40,169 nt of DNA from Pseudomonadota bacterium. GTDB taxonomy: Bacteria; Pseudomonadota; Alphaproteobacteria; Caulobacterales; Caulobacteraceae. Where the stretch lies: assembly GCA_023456105.1 (NCBI GenBank), contig JAEYAO010000076.1:1-40169 (forward strand). The letters are read 5' to 3'. How positions within the stretch are numbered: the stretch's first letter is position 1; the number at the start of each line of letters is the position of its first letter. The notes beneath the pieces were generated by a model. It saw only the letters and a program-made list of their open reading frames with translations. It did no database searches and was not told the DNA's origin. This document shows positions 21,795-30,038 of the stretch, in pieces. A program made the position numbers and the translations under genes.

Positions 21795-24005
21795 TCAGCC
21801 CTCGATCCAGTTCGGCAGCCAGCCCTCATGCCATTCGCGCAGGTGCTCCAGCGGGATGCGGAACAGGTCGCCGGCTTCGGAACCGGAGGCGAAGTCCTTG
21901 CCGCCCGCGCGGCCGACCACCGAGGCGTGCAGGCCCGATTCCTGCGCCTTGGTGATCAGGGGCGAGGGGTCGGGCAGGGCGACGAGGTAGCGGCCCTGGT
22001 CCTCTCCGAACAGCAGGATGTGGGCATGGGTGGGGCTGGTGGCGTCCAGGGTCACGCCGACGTCGGACGCCAACGCCAGGTCTGCGGCCGCGCCGATCAG
22101 CCCGCCGTCGGACAGGTCGTGCACCACCGTCAGCTCGCCCGCCTCGATCAGGCCGCGCACAAAGTCGCCGGTCTTGCGCTCCAGCTGGAGATCGACCGGC
22201 GGCGGGGCGCCGTCCTCGCGGCCCAGCACTTCGCGTAGATACAGCGAGGCCCCGAGTTCGCCCTCGGTGTGGCCGATCAGGACCAGGACGTCGCCGTCCG
22301 CCATGGTGGAGAAGCCGGTGGTCACGTCATAGTTGGGTAAGAGGCCGACCGCGCCGACCGTGGGGGTCGGCGGAATGGCGACGCCGTTGGTCTCGTTGTA
22401 CAGCGACACGTTTCCGCTCACGACCGGGAAGTCCAGCACGCGGCAGGCCTCGGCCATGCCGTCGATGGCGCGCACGATCTGGCCCATGATCTCGGGACGT
22501 TGCGGATTGCCGAAGTTCAGGTTGTCGGTGATGGCGATGGGGCGGGCGCCCACTGCGGTCAGGTTGCGCCAGGCCTCGGCCACCGCCTGCTTGCCGCCCT
22601 CGTAGGGGTCGTTCTGGACATAGCGGGGCGTCACGTCGGAGGTCATCGCCAGACCCTTGTCCGTGCCATGGACCCGCACCACGCCGGCGTCGGCGCCGGT
22701 GGCCGAATCCTGCAGCGTGTCGGCCATGACGTGGCGGTCATACTGTTCCCAGATCCAGCGCTTGGAGGCCATGTCGGGGCAGGCCACGACCTTCATCACC
22801 GCATCGGCCCAGTTCTCGGGCGCGGGGATGGTCGAATGGTCGAGGCGGGGCTGAAGCTCCGGCTGGACCCAGGGGCGATCGTACAGCGGCGCGTCGTCGA
22901 ACAGCGGCGCCAGCGGCACGTCGCAGACCGTCTCGCCATGATGCTTCAGCACCAGACGGCCGGTGTCGGTGGTCACGCCGATCACTGCGGCGTCCAGACC
23001 CCACTTCTGGAAGATGCGGTGGCCGTCTTCCTCGCGGCCGGGCTTCAGCACCGCCAGCATTCGCTCCTGCGATTCCGACAGCATCATCTCGTAAGCCGTC
23101 ATGCCGGTTTCGCGCTGGGGCACGGCGTCCATGTTCAGTTCGATGCCGACGCCGCCCTTGCCGGCCATCTCGACGGAGGAGGAGGTCAGGCCGGCCGCGC
23201 CCATGTCCTGGATGGCGGCGACGGCGCCCGACGCCATCAGCTCCAGGGTGGCCTCGATCAGCAGCTTTTCGGCGAACGGGTCACCGACCTGCACCGTAGG
23301 GCGCTTCGACTCGGATTCGTCGTCGAACTCGGCCGAGGACATGGTCGCGCCGTGGATGCCGTCGCGGCCGGTCTTGGAGCCGAAATAGACCACCGAAAGG
23401 CCAGGCGCCGGCGCGGCCGAATAGAACAGGCTGTCGGCCTTGGCCAGGCCCACGCACATGGCGTTGACCAGGATGTTGCCGTTGTAGCCGGCGTGAAAGT
23501 TGGTCTCGCCCCCGACGGTCGGCACGCCCACGCAATTGCCGTAACCGCCGATGCCGGACACCACGCCCGACACCAGCCGCCGCGTCTTCTCGTGGGACGG
23601 ATCGCCGAAGCGCAGGGCGTTCAGCAGCGCCACGGGCCGTGCCCCCATGGTGAAGACATCGCGCATGATGCCGCCCACGCCCGTCGCCGCGCCCTGGTAC
23701 GGCTCGATGTAGGAGGGGTGGTTGTGCGACTCCATCTTGAAGATGCAGGCGTCGCCGTCATCGATGTCGATCACGCCGGCGTTCTCGCCCGGTCCGCAGA
23801 TCACGCGCTCGCCGGTGGTCGGGAACTTGCCCAGGTGGATCTTGGACGACTTGTAGGAGCAGTGCTCGGACCACATCACCGAGAAGACGCCAAGTTCGAC
23901 CTGGTTGGGCTCGCGGCCCAGCCGGTCCAAGACGACCTGATATTCGTTGGGGGCCAGGCCGTATTCGGCGGCCAGTTCGGCCATGGTCTTCTGCTGCGCG
24001 CTCAT
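21795..24005 (-). CDS. purL: Phosphoribosylformylglycinamidine synthase subunit PurL
   Basis: PurL converts FGAR to FGAM with ATP, using ammonia from glutamine supplied by PurQ, with PurS completing the complex. The 736-aa size is that of the small PurL of PurSQL systems. Recognisable segments are MWSEHCSYKSSKIHL, GDACIFKMESHNHPSYIEPYQGAATGVGGI, VGVPTVGGETNFH, IQDMGAAGLTSSSVEMAGKGG and VVSGNVSLYNETNG. It is separated from purQ and purS by unrelated genes but keeps their orientation. The Shine-Dalgarno is weak. Confidence 0.98.
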   Translation of the reverse strand: MSAQQKTMAELAAEYGLAPNEYQVVLDRLGREPNQVELGVFSVMWSEHCSYKSSKIHLGKFPTTGERVICGPGENAGVIDIDDGDACIFKMESHNHPSYIEPYQGAATGVGGIMRDVFTMGARPVALLNALRFGDPSHEKTRRLVSGVVSGIGGYGNCVGVPTVGGETNFHAGYNGNILVNAMCVGLAKADSLFYSAAPAPGLSVVYFGSKTGRDGIHGATMSSAEFDDESESKRPTVQVGDPFAEKLLIEATLELMASGAVAAIQDMGAAGLTSSSVEMAGKGGVGIELNMDAVPQRETGMTAYEMMLSESQERMLAVLKPGREEDGHRIFQKWGLDAAVIGVTTDTGRLVLKHHGETVCDVPLAPLFDDAPLYDRPWVQPELQPRLDHSTIPAPENWADAVMKVVACPDMASKRWIWEQYDRHVMADTLQDSATGADAGVVRVHGTDKGLAMTSDVTPRYVQNDPYEGGKQAVAEAWRNLTAVGARPIAITDNLNFGNPQRPEIMGQIVRAIDGMAEACRVLDFPVVSGNVSLYNETNGVAIPPTPTVGAVGLLPNYDVTTGFSTMADGDVLVLIGHTEGELGASLYLREVLGREDGAPPPVDLQLERKTGDFVRGLIEAGELTVVHDLSDGGLIGAAADLALASDVGVTLDATSPTHAHILLFGEDQGRYLVALPDPSPLITKAQESGLHASVVGRAGGKDFASGSEAGDLFRIPLEHLREWHEGWLPNWIEG

Positions 24006-24051
24006 GGCCCGCGCTTCTAGCGGCTGGGCGAGGCACTGTCAGCAGGCGAGC

Positions 24052-24077
24052 GGAACATCGGGGCGGCGGGAGCGGTT
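24052..24077 (+). promoter_or_regulatory. EcfG-type (general stress sigma) promoter element 1
   Basis: GGAAC (24052-24056) and GGTT (24074-24077) are spaced by 17 nt, 29 nt before a start codon. The alphaproteobacterial EcfG/SigT consensus is GGAAC-N16/17-CGTT, so only the first base of the -10 differs. The same sequence and spacing recur at 25396 and, with N16, at 27784. Confidence 0.6.
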
Positions 24078-24106
24078 CTTGCCGAACACATCCGCAGGAG
24101 AGCTTC

Positions 24107-24253
24107 ATGACCGATCAGCCCATCGACCCGGCCGCCACGCCCGAGGACGACAACGCCCCCGACATCGCCGCCGATGACGTCGGCGCTTCGGGCATGGCCG
24201 AGGAAGCGCAGAACGAGGCCGACGAAGAAGGTGTGGACGGGGAGGGCGTGTGA
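24107..24253 (+). CDS. Small acidic hydrophilic protein (48 aa)
   Basis: The frame encodes a 48-aa peptide, MTDQPIDPAATPEDDNAP and onward to EEGVDGEGV, very rich in Asp, Glu and Ala with no hydrophobic core, so probably disordered. A strong GCAGGAG lies 8 nt before the ATG, and an EcfG-type promoter element lies just upstream. The stop overlaps the next start by one base (TGATG). The function is unknown; composition and promoter suggest a stress-response role. Confidence 0.68.
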   Translation: MTDQPIDPAATPEDDNAPDIAADDVGASGMAEEAQNEADEEGVDGEGV

Positions 24254-24507
24254 TGGCCGATCTCACCAAACCGTCGCCGGCGGATGATCAGCAGATGAGC
24301 CGCTCCAACGATCCTGAGGTCACCGCCGCCATGGATGCAGAGGCGGCCGAGCAGGCGATGCAAAGCCGTCGCCAGCGCCTGGCGGGCGAGGCGACCGGCG
24401 TCGGCAGCGTCGGCTTCGACGATCCCGGCGCCTTTGACGTGGGCGCAGAGGGACGCAACGTGCAGGACGAGCCCGAACTGGACGATCCGGAGCAGGCCCG
24501 TCCCTAG
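24253..24507 (+). CDS. Small acidic hydrophilic protein (84 aa)
   Basis: This 84-aa, charge-rich protein begins MADLTKPSPADDQQMSRSNDPEVTAAMDAEAAEQAMQSRR and ends with an acidic run DEPELDDPEQARP. It has no membrane span or signal. The middle (DPEVTAAMDAEAAEQAMQSRRQRLAGEA) is likely helical. It is translationally coupled to the 48-aa gene through TGATG and so shares the EcfG-type promoter. No family is recognised. Confidence 0.7.
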   Translation: MADLTKPSPADDQQMSRSNDPEVTAAMDAEAAEQAMQSRRQRLAGEATGVGSVGFDDPGAFDVGAEGRNVQDEPELDDPEQARP

Positions 24508-24523
24508 AGACGGCTGTGCGGCC

Positions 24524-25324
24524 TCAGACGGCCGGGCGTTCGACGCCCGGCCGCAGCCGGAACACCAGCACCAGCGACACGACCAGCACCAAGAGGGCTG
24601 CGCCCAGCGCAAGGAAGCCCAGCAAGGGATTGCGCGTCTGCTCCGCCACGAAGGCGCCAAGCAGACCCCAGGCAATTGGGAGCGGGTAGGCCAGCAGGCG
24701 GGTGCGGGCGGTGACGAACAGCGTCAGCGCGACCACCGCCACGATCGCCAGCATCGCCCAACCGACGGGCGCCAGCGTCCGCGAAAGGGCGTTCTCCGCC
24801 GTCAGCACGGTGATCAGGTTCAGCGGCGCGGCGACGGTCAGCCAGCCGGCGAGCAGCCCCAGCGGCCAGGCGACCAGCCAGCGGTCGCGGTCGGCCTTTG
24901 GCAGGGCGCGGATCAGGCCGCCATGCACCACCAGCGGAACCAGCAGGGCGATCAGGCTCATGAAGATCAGCACCAGAGTGGCGATCCGGGCGTCGGACGC
25001 CGCCGCGATGATCCAAAGGCCGATGCCGACAAAGGCGACGATCGAAGGCAGGGCGAACCGCCGGATGGCGTCGCTCTCGCCCGTCTGCGGGAGGACCTGC
25101 CGAACGGCGTAGGCCAGGATGCCCAGATAGATCAGGCCCCAGATCGAAAAGGCGTAGCCCGCGACACGCAGGGTTCCGTCGCCCTGAGCGGCGAACTCGC
25201 CTTGGTCCAGGCCGAGGCCCGTCGCCATCTGGATGACCGGAACGACGATGGCGAAGGCGGCGGCGGCCAGCACCACCACGCGGCGCGTCATCTGCTGTGG
25301 GCTGGGGCGGACGACGGACGACAT
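24524..25324 (-). CDS. Multi-span membrane protein, TspO/tryptophan-rich-like
   Basis: This 266-aa protein has about eight hydrophobic spans and short loops. GYAFSIWGLIYLGILAYAV and GLWIIAAASDARIATLVLIFMSL are reminiscent of tryptophan-rich sensory/TspO-type proteins (FSIWGLIY is a typical piece), but the length is greater than classic TspO (~160 aa), so the assignment is tentative. The ATG at 25324 has GGAGAG upstream. The last codons form a perfect hairpin facing the convergent small acidic genes. Confidence 0.8.
   Translation of the reverse strand: MSSVVRPSPQQMTRRVVVLAAAAFAIVVPVIQMATGLGLDQGEFAAQGDGTLRVAGYAFSIWGLIYLGILAYAVRQVLPQTGESDAIRRFALPSIVAFVGIGLWIIAAASDARIATLVLIFMSLIALLVPLVVHGGLIRALPKADRDRWLVAWPLGLLAGWLTVAAPLNLITVLTAENALSRTLAPVGWAMLAIVAVVALTLFVTARTRLLAYPLPIAWGLLGAFVAEQTRNPLLGFLALGAALLVLVVSLVLVFRLRPGVERPAV
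24529..24553. terminator. Hairpin between convergent genes
   Basis: CGGCCGGGCGT (24529-24539) and ACGCCCGGCCG (24543-24553) form a perfect 11-bp stem with a 3-nt loop. It lies inside the 3' end of the minus-strand membrane-protein gene and 22 nt beyond the stop of the plus-strand 84-aa gene, so it probably terminates the latter. Confidence 0.6.
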
Positions 25325-25395
25325 GGGGCTCTCCGGGAACACTCGGGCGTAAAACGCGGGTCTGCATTACGCCCGAGCCTCGTGAAGGTTCAGCC

Positions 25396-25421
25396 GGAAC
25401 CCGCGCCCATTCCCGCCGGTT
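25396..25421 (+). promoter_or_regulatory. EcfG-type (general stress sigma) promoter element 2
   Basis: GGAAC (25396-25400) and GGTT (25418-25421) with a 17-nt spacer lie 34 nt before the ATG of a small acidic protein. Both hexamer-like boxes and the spacing are identical to the element at 24052. Confidence 0.62.
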
Positions 25422-25455
25422 GACCCTTCATCACAGTCACAAAGGAGCTTCGGCC

Positions 25456-25749
25456 ATGACCGACGTCACCAGCCCGCAGGGCGACATCAACCAGACCGGC
25501 CTGAACCCCGACGGCTTTCAGCCCAATGAGGTCGACGCCACCCGCGGCCGCGAGCAGGGCCTGGGCATGGGCGAGCGCGAACTGAACGCCCAGCGCGACC
25601 CCGGCGGCGACCGCACCGCCGATGAGGACGAGGCCATGGACAACGGCGTCTCCGTCAACGCCGGCGACGAGGATGCCCTGAACCAGAGCGTCGGCGTGCA
25701 GGGGCTGTCGGACGAAGACGAAGAAACCCACCGCATCGGCGGCGGGTGA
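25456..25749 (+). CDS. Small acidic hydrophilic protein (97 aa)
   Basis: This 97-aa protein starts MTDVTSPQGDINQTGLNPDG, contains the charged stretch RDPGGDRTADEDEAMDNGVSVNAGDEDALNQ and ends HRIGGG. It is rich in Asp, Glu, Gly and Asn and probably disordered. AAAGGAG lies 8 nt before the ATG, and an EcfG-type promoter is 34 nt upstream. It resembles the 48-aa and 84-aa genes nearby in composition, not clearly in sequence. Function unknown. Confidence 0.75.
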   Translation: MTDVTSPQGDINQTGLNPDGFQPNEVDATRGREQGLGMGERELNAQRDPGGDRTADEDEAMDNGVSVNAGDEDALNQSVGVQGLSDEDEETHRIGGG

Positions 25750-25766
25750 CCATCAGGGCGGCTTCC

Positions 25767-26429
25767 CTAGGCCGCCGCCATCACGCTCTGGAACAGGACG
25801 GCGCCGTCGGCGGAGCCGAGTTCGGCTTCAAAGGCGCGGTCGGGGTGGGGCATCATGCCGAGCACGTTGCCGCGCGCGTTCTGAAGCCCCGCGATGTCGT
25901 TCACCGAGCCGTTCGGATTGTCGACATAGCGGAACACGACCTGGCCTTCGCCCTCGATGCGGGCGAGGGTCTCGGGATCGGCGAAGTAGTTTCCGTCGCC
26001 GTTGCCTTGGGTCATCACCACCTCGCGCTGGCCCTGATAGCCGGAGGTGAAGCGGGTTTGGCCGTTGGCGACCGTCAGGCTGATGGGCTTGCAGACATAC
26101 TTGAGGCCCTTGTTGCGCAGAAGCGCGCCCGGCAGCATGCCGGCCTCGCACAGGATCTGGAAGCCGTTGCAGACGCCCACCACGGCCACGCCGTCGTCCG
26201 CCGCCTTCTTGACCGTCTGCATCACCGGCGACTGGGCCGCCATGGCGCCACAGCGCAGATAGTCGCCATACGAAAAGCCGCCCGGGATCACGATCAGATC
26301 GAGGCCTCGGGGCAGTTCGGTTTCGGCGTGCCAGACCATCTCGACGTGCTCGCCGGTGGAGCGTTCGACGGCGACCTTGCAGTCGCGGTCGCAGTTGGAT
26401 CCGGGAAAGACGATGACGGCGGCGCTCAT
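25767..26429 (-). CDS. purQ: Phosphoribosylformylglycinamidine synthase subunit PurQ
   Basis: This class I glutaminase generates ammonia for PurL. The 220-aa protein has the nucleophile Cys87 in VVGVCNGFQIL, the IPGGFSYGDYLRCGAMAA segment and the C-terminal MMPHPDRAFE carrying the catalytic His and Glu. It is preceded by an MFS gene ending 10 nt upstream, so the two may be co-transcribed. purS lies about 3 kb upstream and purL about 1.8 kb downstream, unusual for a complex whose genes are generally adjacent. Confidence 0.98.
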   Translation of the reverse strand: MSAAVIVFPGSNCDRDCKVAVERSTGEHVEMVWHAETELPRGLDLIVIPGGFSYGDYLRCGAMAAQSPVMQTVKKAADDGVAVVGVCNGFQILCEAGMLPGALLRNKGLKYVCKPISLTVANGQTRFTSGYQGQREVVMTQGNGDGNYFADPETLARIEGEGQVVFRYVDNPNGSVNDIAGLQNARGNVLGMMPHPDRAFEAELGSADGAVLFQSVMAAA

Positions 26430-26439
26430 GCGCGGCCCT

Positions 26440-27675
26440 CTAGCACTGTTGCGCGGCCTTGTCAGCGACGAGCGGCGCGCGGCGTCCGTCCCACCATGCG
26501 ATCCCCCAGACGGCCAGGCCGCCCAGCGTCAGGGCGCAGCCGACCGCGCCCGTGGACGGCAGGCCCCATCCGGCGGCGATGGCCGCTCCGGCCAGGAAGG
26601 GACCCAGGGCGTTGGCGGTGTTGAAGGCGGAATGGTTCAGGGCGGCCGCCAGGGTCTGGGCCTCGCCGGCGACGTCCATCAGCCGCATCTGCAGCACGGT
26701 GCCCAGGCCGCCGCCCGCGCCGATCATGAAGACCACCACCAGGATCGACCACAGGGCCGGCGTCGCGATGGGATAAAGCGCCATCCAGGCGGCGCTCCAG
26801 ATCAGCAGCATGGCCGCGGCGCGCATGCCGAAGCGATCGGCCAAGACGCCGCCCGCGATGTTGCCGGCCACCATGCCCAGCCCGAACACGCCGAGCGCCC
26901 AGGGCACCACCTCGGCGCCCACGCCCGTCACTGCGGTCAGAGTAGAGGCCACATAGGCGTAGACGGCGAACATGCCGCCAAAGCCGATCGCGCCCACGCC
27001 CAGCGTCAGCCAGACCTGCCGGTTGGCCAGGGCGCCGAGTTCGCGCAGAGGACTTGCCTGCGGCTGCGGCGGATCGCGTGGGGCGAGCGCATGGACCAGG
27101 GCCATGGTCAGGATCGCCAATACGGAGACAATGGCGAAGGTCCAGCGCCAGCCGAAGATCAGGCTGACAAAGCCGGCGAAGGGCACGCCGACCACGGTGG
27201 CGACCGTCAGGCCCAGCAGCACGCGCGACACCGCCTGGCTGCGCTTGCCGGGCTCCGCGACGCCGGCTGCGACTAGCGAGGCCACGCCGAAATAGGCCCC
27301 GTGCGGCACGCCGGCCAAGAAGCGGAACAGCAGCATCCACTCATAGGTGGGCGCCAGCGCAGACAGGCCGTTGCCCGCCGCGAACATCGCCATCAGCACG
27401 ATCAGCAGCACCCGCCGCGACATTCGCGCGCCCATTACCGCCAGCACCGGCGCGCCAACCACGACGCCCAGCGCATAGGCGCTGATGACATGCCCGGCCG
27501 TCGGCTCGTCGATGCCCAGGCCGCGCGCGAACTCCGGCAACACGCCCATGGCGGCGAACTCGGTGGTGCCGATGGCGAAGCCGCCCATCGCCAGTGCGAA
27601 CAGCACGGCCTTGGCTGAGCGGGGCGGCGGATCGGAAGGCGCCTGTGCAGACGGCGGGAGCGGGCTGACAGCCAT
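26440..27675 (-). CDS. MFS transporter, DHA1/AraJ-like
   Basis: This 411-aa inner-membrane permease has 12 predicted spans. MGGFAIGTTEFAAMGVLPEFARGLGI and HVISAYALGVVVGAPVLAVMGARMSRRVLL, including the motif A loop (GARMSRR), place it in the AraJ/YdhP-like drug:H+ antiporter group; the substrate cannot be predicted. The ATG at 27675 has GAGGTG 5 nt upstream; an ATG 21 codons earlier lacks one. It ends 10 nt before purQ on the same strand and is divergent from an alpha/beta hydrolase. Confidence 0.92.
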   Translation of the reverse strand: MAVSPLPPSAQAPSDPPPRSAKAVLFALAMGGFAIGTTEFAAMGVLPEFARGLGIDEPTAGHVISAYALGVVVGAPVLAVMGARMSRRVLLIVLMAMFAAGNGLSALAPTYEWMLLFRFLAGVPHGAYFGVASLVAAGVAEPGKRSQAVSRVLLGLTVATVVGVPFAGFVSLIFGWRWTFAIVSVLAILTMALVHALAPRDPPQPQASPLRELGALANRQVWLTLGVGAIGFGGMFAVYAYVASTLTAVTGVGAEVVPWALGVFGLGMVAGNIAGGVLADRFGMRAAAMLLIWSAAWMALYPIATPALWSILVVVFMIGAGGGLGTVLQMRLMDVAGEAQTLAAALNHSAFNTANALGPFLAGAAIAAGWGLPSTGAVGCALTLGGLAVWGIAWWDGRRAPLVADKAAQQC

Positions 27676-27783
27676 GCTGCACCTCGGACGGGGATCGATG
27701 GGGAGAAGCCTACCTAAACGCTGTTCATGTGGCCGCAAGATGATGGTCGCCAGAGCCGGGCATCACGAAATGCAACGCCTTCC

Positions 27784-27808
27784 GGAACAACAATTGTCGT
27801 CGGAGGTT
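27784..27808 (+). promoter_or_regulatory. EcfG-type (general stress sigma) promoter element 3
   Basis: GGAAC (27784-27788) and GGTT (27805-27808) with a 16-nt spacer lie 32 nt before the ATG of the hydrolase lipoprotein. Boxes match the elements at 24052 and 25396, and the distance to the start codon is nearly the same in all three. Confidence 0.55.
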
Positions 27809-27840
27809 CTTCCGCCCGAACCTCTACCGGAACAAACACC

Positions 27841-28959
27841 ATGCAGATCAAACCGCTGGCCGCCCTGGCCGCCTCTGTCGCCTTGGGCGCCGCCCTGGCC
27901 GCCTGCTCCTCGATGCCGATGATGGCCGAGGGCTCCTCGCCGATGGCGACGCCGGCCGCGCCGATGCCGTCGCCCGCCGCCCCGATGGGCATGAGCGGCC
28001 GTCCCGACGCCGACATGCAGGCCGTTCTGGACGCTCACGCCGCCTTGGGCGCCAAGCCGATCGAGACCCTGACGGTCCAGCAGGCCCGCACCCAGCCTTC
28101 GCCCGCAGACGCGGTGATGAAGGTCAAGCAGATGCGCAACATGCCCACCGCGCCGGACGCGACGGTGACCACGCGCGACCTGACCTATCCGACCGGTGGA
28201 ACGACCCAGCCGGTGCGCGTCTACAAGCCCGCGAACGCCACGGGCTCGAACCTGCCGGTCGTGGTCTACTATCATGGCGGCGGCTGGGTGATCGCCGACA
28301 TCAACGTCTATGACGCGACGCCGCGCTCCATGGCCCGCAACCTGAACGCCATCGTGGTGTCGGTCGAGTACCGCAAGGGGCCCGAAAACAAGGTCCCGGC
28401 CGCGCATGAGGACGCCAACGCCGCCTATCAGTGGGTGCTGCAGAACGCCGCGTCGTGGGGCGGGAACCCCAACAACATCGCGGTGGCTGGAGAGTCGGCC
28501 GGCGGCAACCTGGCTGTGAACGTCGCCATCTCGGCGCGCGACATGGGCTGGACCCAGCCCAAGAGCATCCTGTCGGTTTACCCGATCGCCAACGGCGACC
28601 CGCAGCTGCCGTCCAAGCAGATGAACACCGCCAGCCTGCCGCTGCGCACCGCGACGCTGGGCTGGTTCGGCCAATACGCCCTGCCGTCGCCGGCCTTCCA
28701 GCAGGACCCGCGCTACAATCTGATCGGCGCCAACCTGCGCGGCCTGCCGCCGGTGATCATTGTCAACGCCGACATCGATCCGCTGCGTGACGACGGCGCG
28801 ACGCTGGAGACGGCGCTGCGCAACGCCGGCGTCCAGGTCCAGCGCCGCAACTACGAAGGCGCGGTGCACGAGTTCTTCTCGATGGCCGACGTGGTGCGCG
28901 ACGCCTATGACGCCCAGCAATGGTCGTTCGGCCTGGTGCGCCAGTCGCTGATGCGCTGA
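27841..28959 (+). CDS. Alpha/beta hydrolase (HSL-type esterase), lipoprotein
   Basis: This 372-aa exported protein has a lipobox LAAC around residues 19-22 and a low-complexity Met/Pro/Ala linker (MATPAAPMPSPAAPMGMSG) before the catalytic domain. The hormone-sensitive-lipase hallmarks are present: oxyanion-hole HGGGW (~144-148), nucleophile in GESAGGN, an Asp in NADIDPLRDDG and the His in GAVHEFF. It probably hydrolyses short acyl esters at the cell envelope. A stress-type promoter precedes it and a strong terminator follows. Confidence 0.92.
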   Translation: MQIKPLAALAASVALGAALAACSSMPMMAEGSSPMATPAAPMPSPAAPMGMSGRPDADMQAVLDAHAALGAKPIETLTVQQARTQPSPADAVMKVKQMRNMPTAPDATVTTRDLTYPTGGTTQPVRVYKPANATGSNLPVVVYYHGGGWVIADINVYDATPRSMARNLNAIVVSVEYRKGPENKVPAAHEDANAAYQWVLQNAASWGGNPNNIAVAGESAGGNLAVNVAISARDMGWTQPKSILSVYPIANGDPQLPSKQMNTASLPLRTATLGWFGQYALPSPAFQQDPRYNLIGANLRGLPPVIIVNADIDPLRDDGATLETALRNAGVQVQRRNYEGAVHEFFSMADVVRDAYDAQQWSFGLVRQSLMR

Positions 28960-28985
28960 TCGTCAGGGCGATCGCCTGAACAAGA

Positions 28986-29023
28986 AAAGGGCCGGCGGAT
29001 CGCTCCGCCGGCCCTTTGTCTTT
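28986..29023. terminator. Intrinsic terminator, bidirectional
   Basis: AAAGGGCCGGCGGA (28986-28999) and TCCGCCGGCCCTTT (29004-29017) form a perfect 14-bp stem with a TCGC loop, followed by GTCTTT on the plus strand and preceded by an A-rich run. It serves the hydrolase gene and probably the convergent PEBP gene. Confidence 0.9.
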
Positions 29024-29038
29024 GCACCATATGCGGGC

Positions 29039-29524
29039 TCAGCCCTCGCCGACGTCTTCATAGGTCGCGGTGATCGAGGCCTTCGCCAGGGTGTGGAAGT
29101 GCAGGTTGAAGCCGAACACCGCGCCGGAATCGTCGGCGGTGACCTCCAGCCGCTCCGCGTCCACCGCGAAGACCGTGAAGATGTAGCGGTGCGGTCCGTG
29201 CCCCGGAGGCGGCGCCGCGCCGCCAAATCCCGCCTTGCCATAGTCGGTGCGCCCCTGCACCGCCGCCATCGGCAGATGCCCGCCGGCCGAGCCCGCCCCG
29301 GTCGCGAGTTCGCTCACGTCCGCCGGGATGTTGGCCACGGTCCAGTGCCAGAAGCCCGAACCGGTCGGCGCATCGGGATCATAGCAGGTGACGGCGTAGG
29401 ATTTGGTCCCGTCAGGCGCGCCGGACCACGCCAGATGCGGCGACACATCGCCCTTGGCCTTGACCTGCGCGTCCGGCAGCACGCCGCCGTCGGAGATGTC
29501 GTTGGAGGAAAGGGTGAAGCTCAT
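29039..29524 (-). CDS. YbhB/YbcL family (PEBP, Raf-kinase-inhibitor-like) protein
   Basis: This 161-aa protein of the phosphatidylethanolamine-binding family has SPHLAWSGAPDGTKSYAVTCYDPDAP, GFWHWTVANIPADV and GPHRYIFTVFAVD, the standard ligand-pocket motifs DPDAP and GxHRY. Its cellular role in bacteria is unclear. The ATG overlaps the purS stop by one base (TGATG), making it the last gene of the purC-to-PEBP run and likely translationally coupled. Confidence 0.94.
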   Translation of the reverse strand: MSFTLSSNDISDGGVLPDAQVKAKGDVSPHLAWSGAPDGTKSYAVTCYDPDAPTGSGFWHWTVANIPADVSELATGAGSAGGHLPMAAVQGRTDYGKAGFGGAAPPPGHGPHRYIFTVFAVDAERLEVTADDSGAVFGFNLHFHTLAKASITATYEDVGEG

Positions 29525-29757
29525 CACGCCGCCTCGATGCGGTAGCTCTCGATCACGGTGTTGGCGAGCAGCTGCTCGCACATCTTCCTGGCTTCGGCCT
29601 GCGGATCCTCGACGCCGTCCAGGTCGAACTCGATCAGCTTGCCGACGCGGGCGTTGGCGACGCCGGTCCAGCCCAGGCCGTGCAGGGCCCCCTCGACCGC
29701 CTTGCCCTGCACGTCGAGCACGCCGGGCTTGAGGAAGACGTGAACCTTGATCTTCAT
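29524..29757 (-). CDS. purS: Phosphoribosylformylglycinamidine synthase subunit PurS
   Basis: PurS is the small bridging subunit that lets PurQ pass ammonia to PurL. The 77-aa protein shows MKIKVHVFLKPGVLDVQGKAVEGAL, LGWTGVANARVGKLIEFDLDG and CEQLLANTVIESYRIE, all typical. The start overlaps the vapD stop as ATGA and the stop overlaps the PEBP start, so its translation probably depends on the upstream toxin gene being translated. Normally purS directly follows purC; here two genes intervene. Confidence 0.96.
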   Translation of the reverse strand: MKIKVHVFLKPGVLDVQGKAVEGALHGLGWTGVANARVGKLIEFDLDGVEDPQAEARKMCEQLLANTVIESYRIEAA

Positions 29758-30038
29758 AGGTTGCCCTTCATGAACGATGTGAAGTCGGACCATTGCTCGA
29801 TCCGGAAGGCGCGTATGTCACGGACGCACTGCGGAAACCAGACCAAGGCCTTGAGGGCGTTCATGGCCTGCAGCAGATTGGCCAGGTCTTCATCTTCGAC
29901 GACATAGACGCTGCCCTGTATGCGCCGGAAGCCGTAACGCGCCAGGGTAGTTCCGATGTCGCCATAGGCCTGGGTCACGCCCTTAGGATGGACGACCTGG
30001 GCGTCCGCGACCACGAGATCGAAGGCAATGGCGAACAT
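29754..30038 (-). CDS. vapD: VapD-family endoribonuclease (Cas2-like fold)
   Basis: This 94-aa protein matches VapD: MFAIAFDLVV (with the N-terminal Asp7 shared with Cas2-fold nucleases), YGDIGTTLARYGFRRIQGSVYVVED, and WFPQCVRDIRAFRIEQWSDFT, the family's conserved C(V)RDIRAFRIE block. VapD of Haemophilus is a ribonuclease toxin with a small antitoxin, VapX. Here it sits between purC and purS, coupled on both sides (TGATG with the upstream 65-aa gene, ATGA with purS). The region looks less GC-rich than its neighbours. Confidence 0.88.
   Translation of the reverse strand: MFAIAFDLVVADAQVVHPKGVTQAYGDIGTTLARYGFRRIQGSVYVVEDEDLANLLQAMNALKALVWFPQCVRDIRAFRIEQWSDFTSFMKGNL

Noticed and set aside
22500..24020. 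506-codon frame antisense to purL
   Set aside because: Shadow frame with His/Gly/Ala-rich composition; purL is unambiguous.
25336..25360. A fourth GGAAC element (25336)
   Set aside because: No GTT-type -10 at 16-17 nt, and it overlaps the start region of the opposite-strand membrane gene.
27727..27840. N-terminal extension of the hydrolase gene (upstream in-frame start)
   Set aside because: The lipoprotein signal peptide starts at 27841, and the upstream part contains the EcfG-type promoter element.
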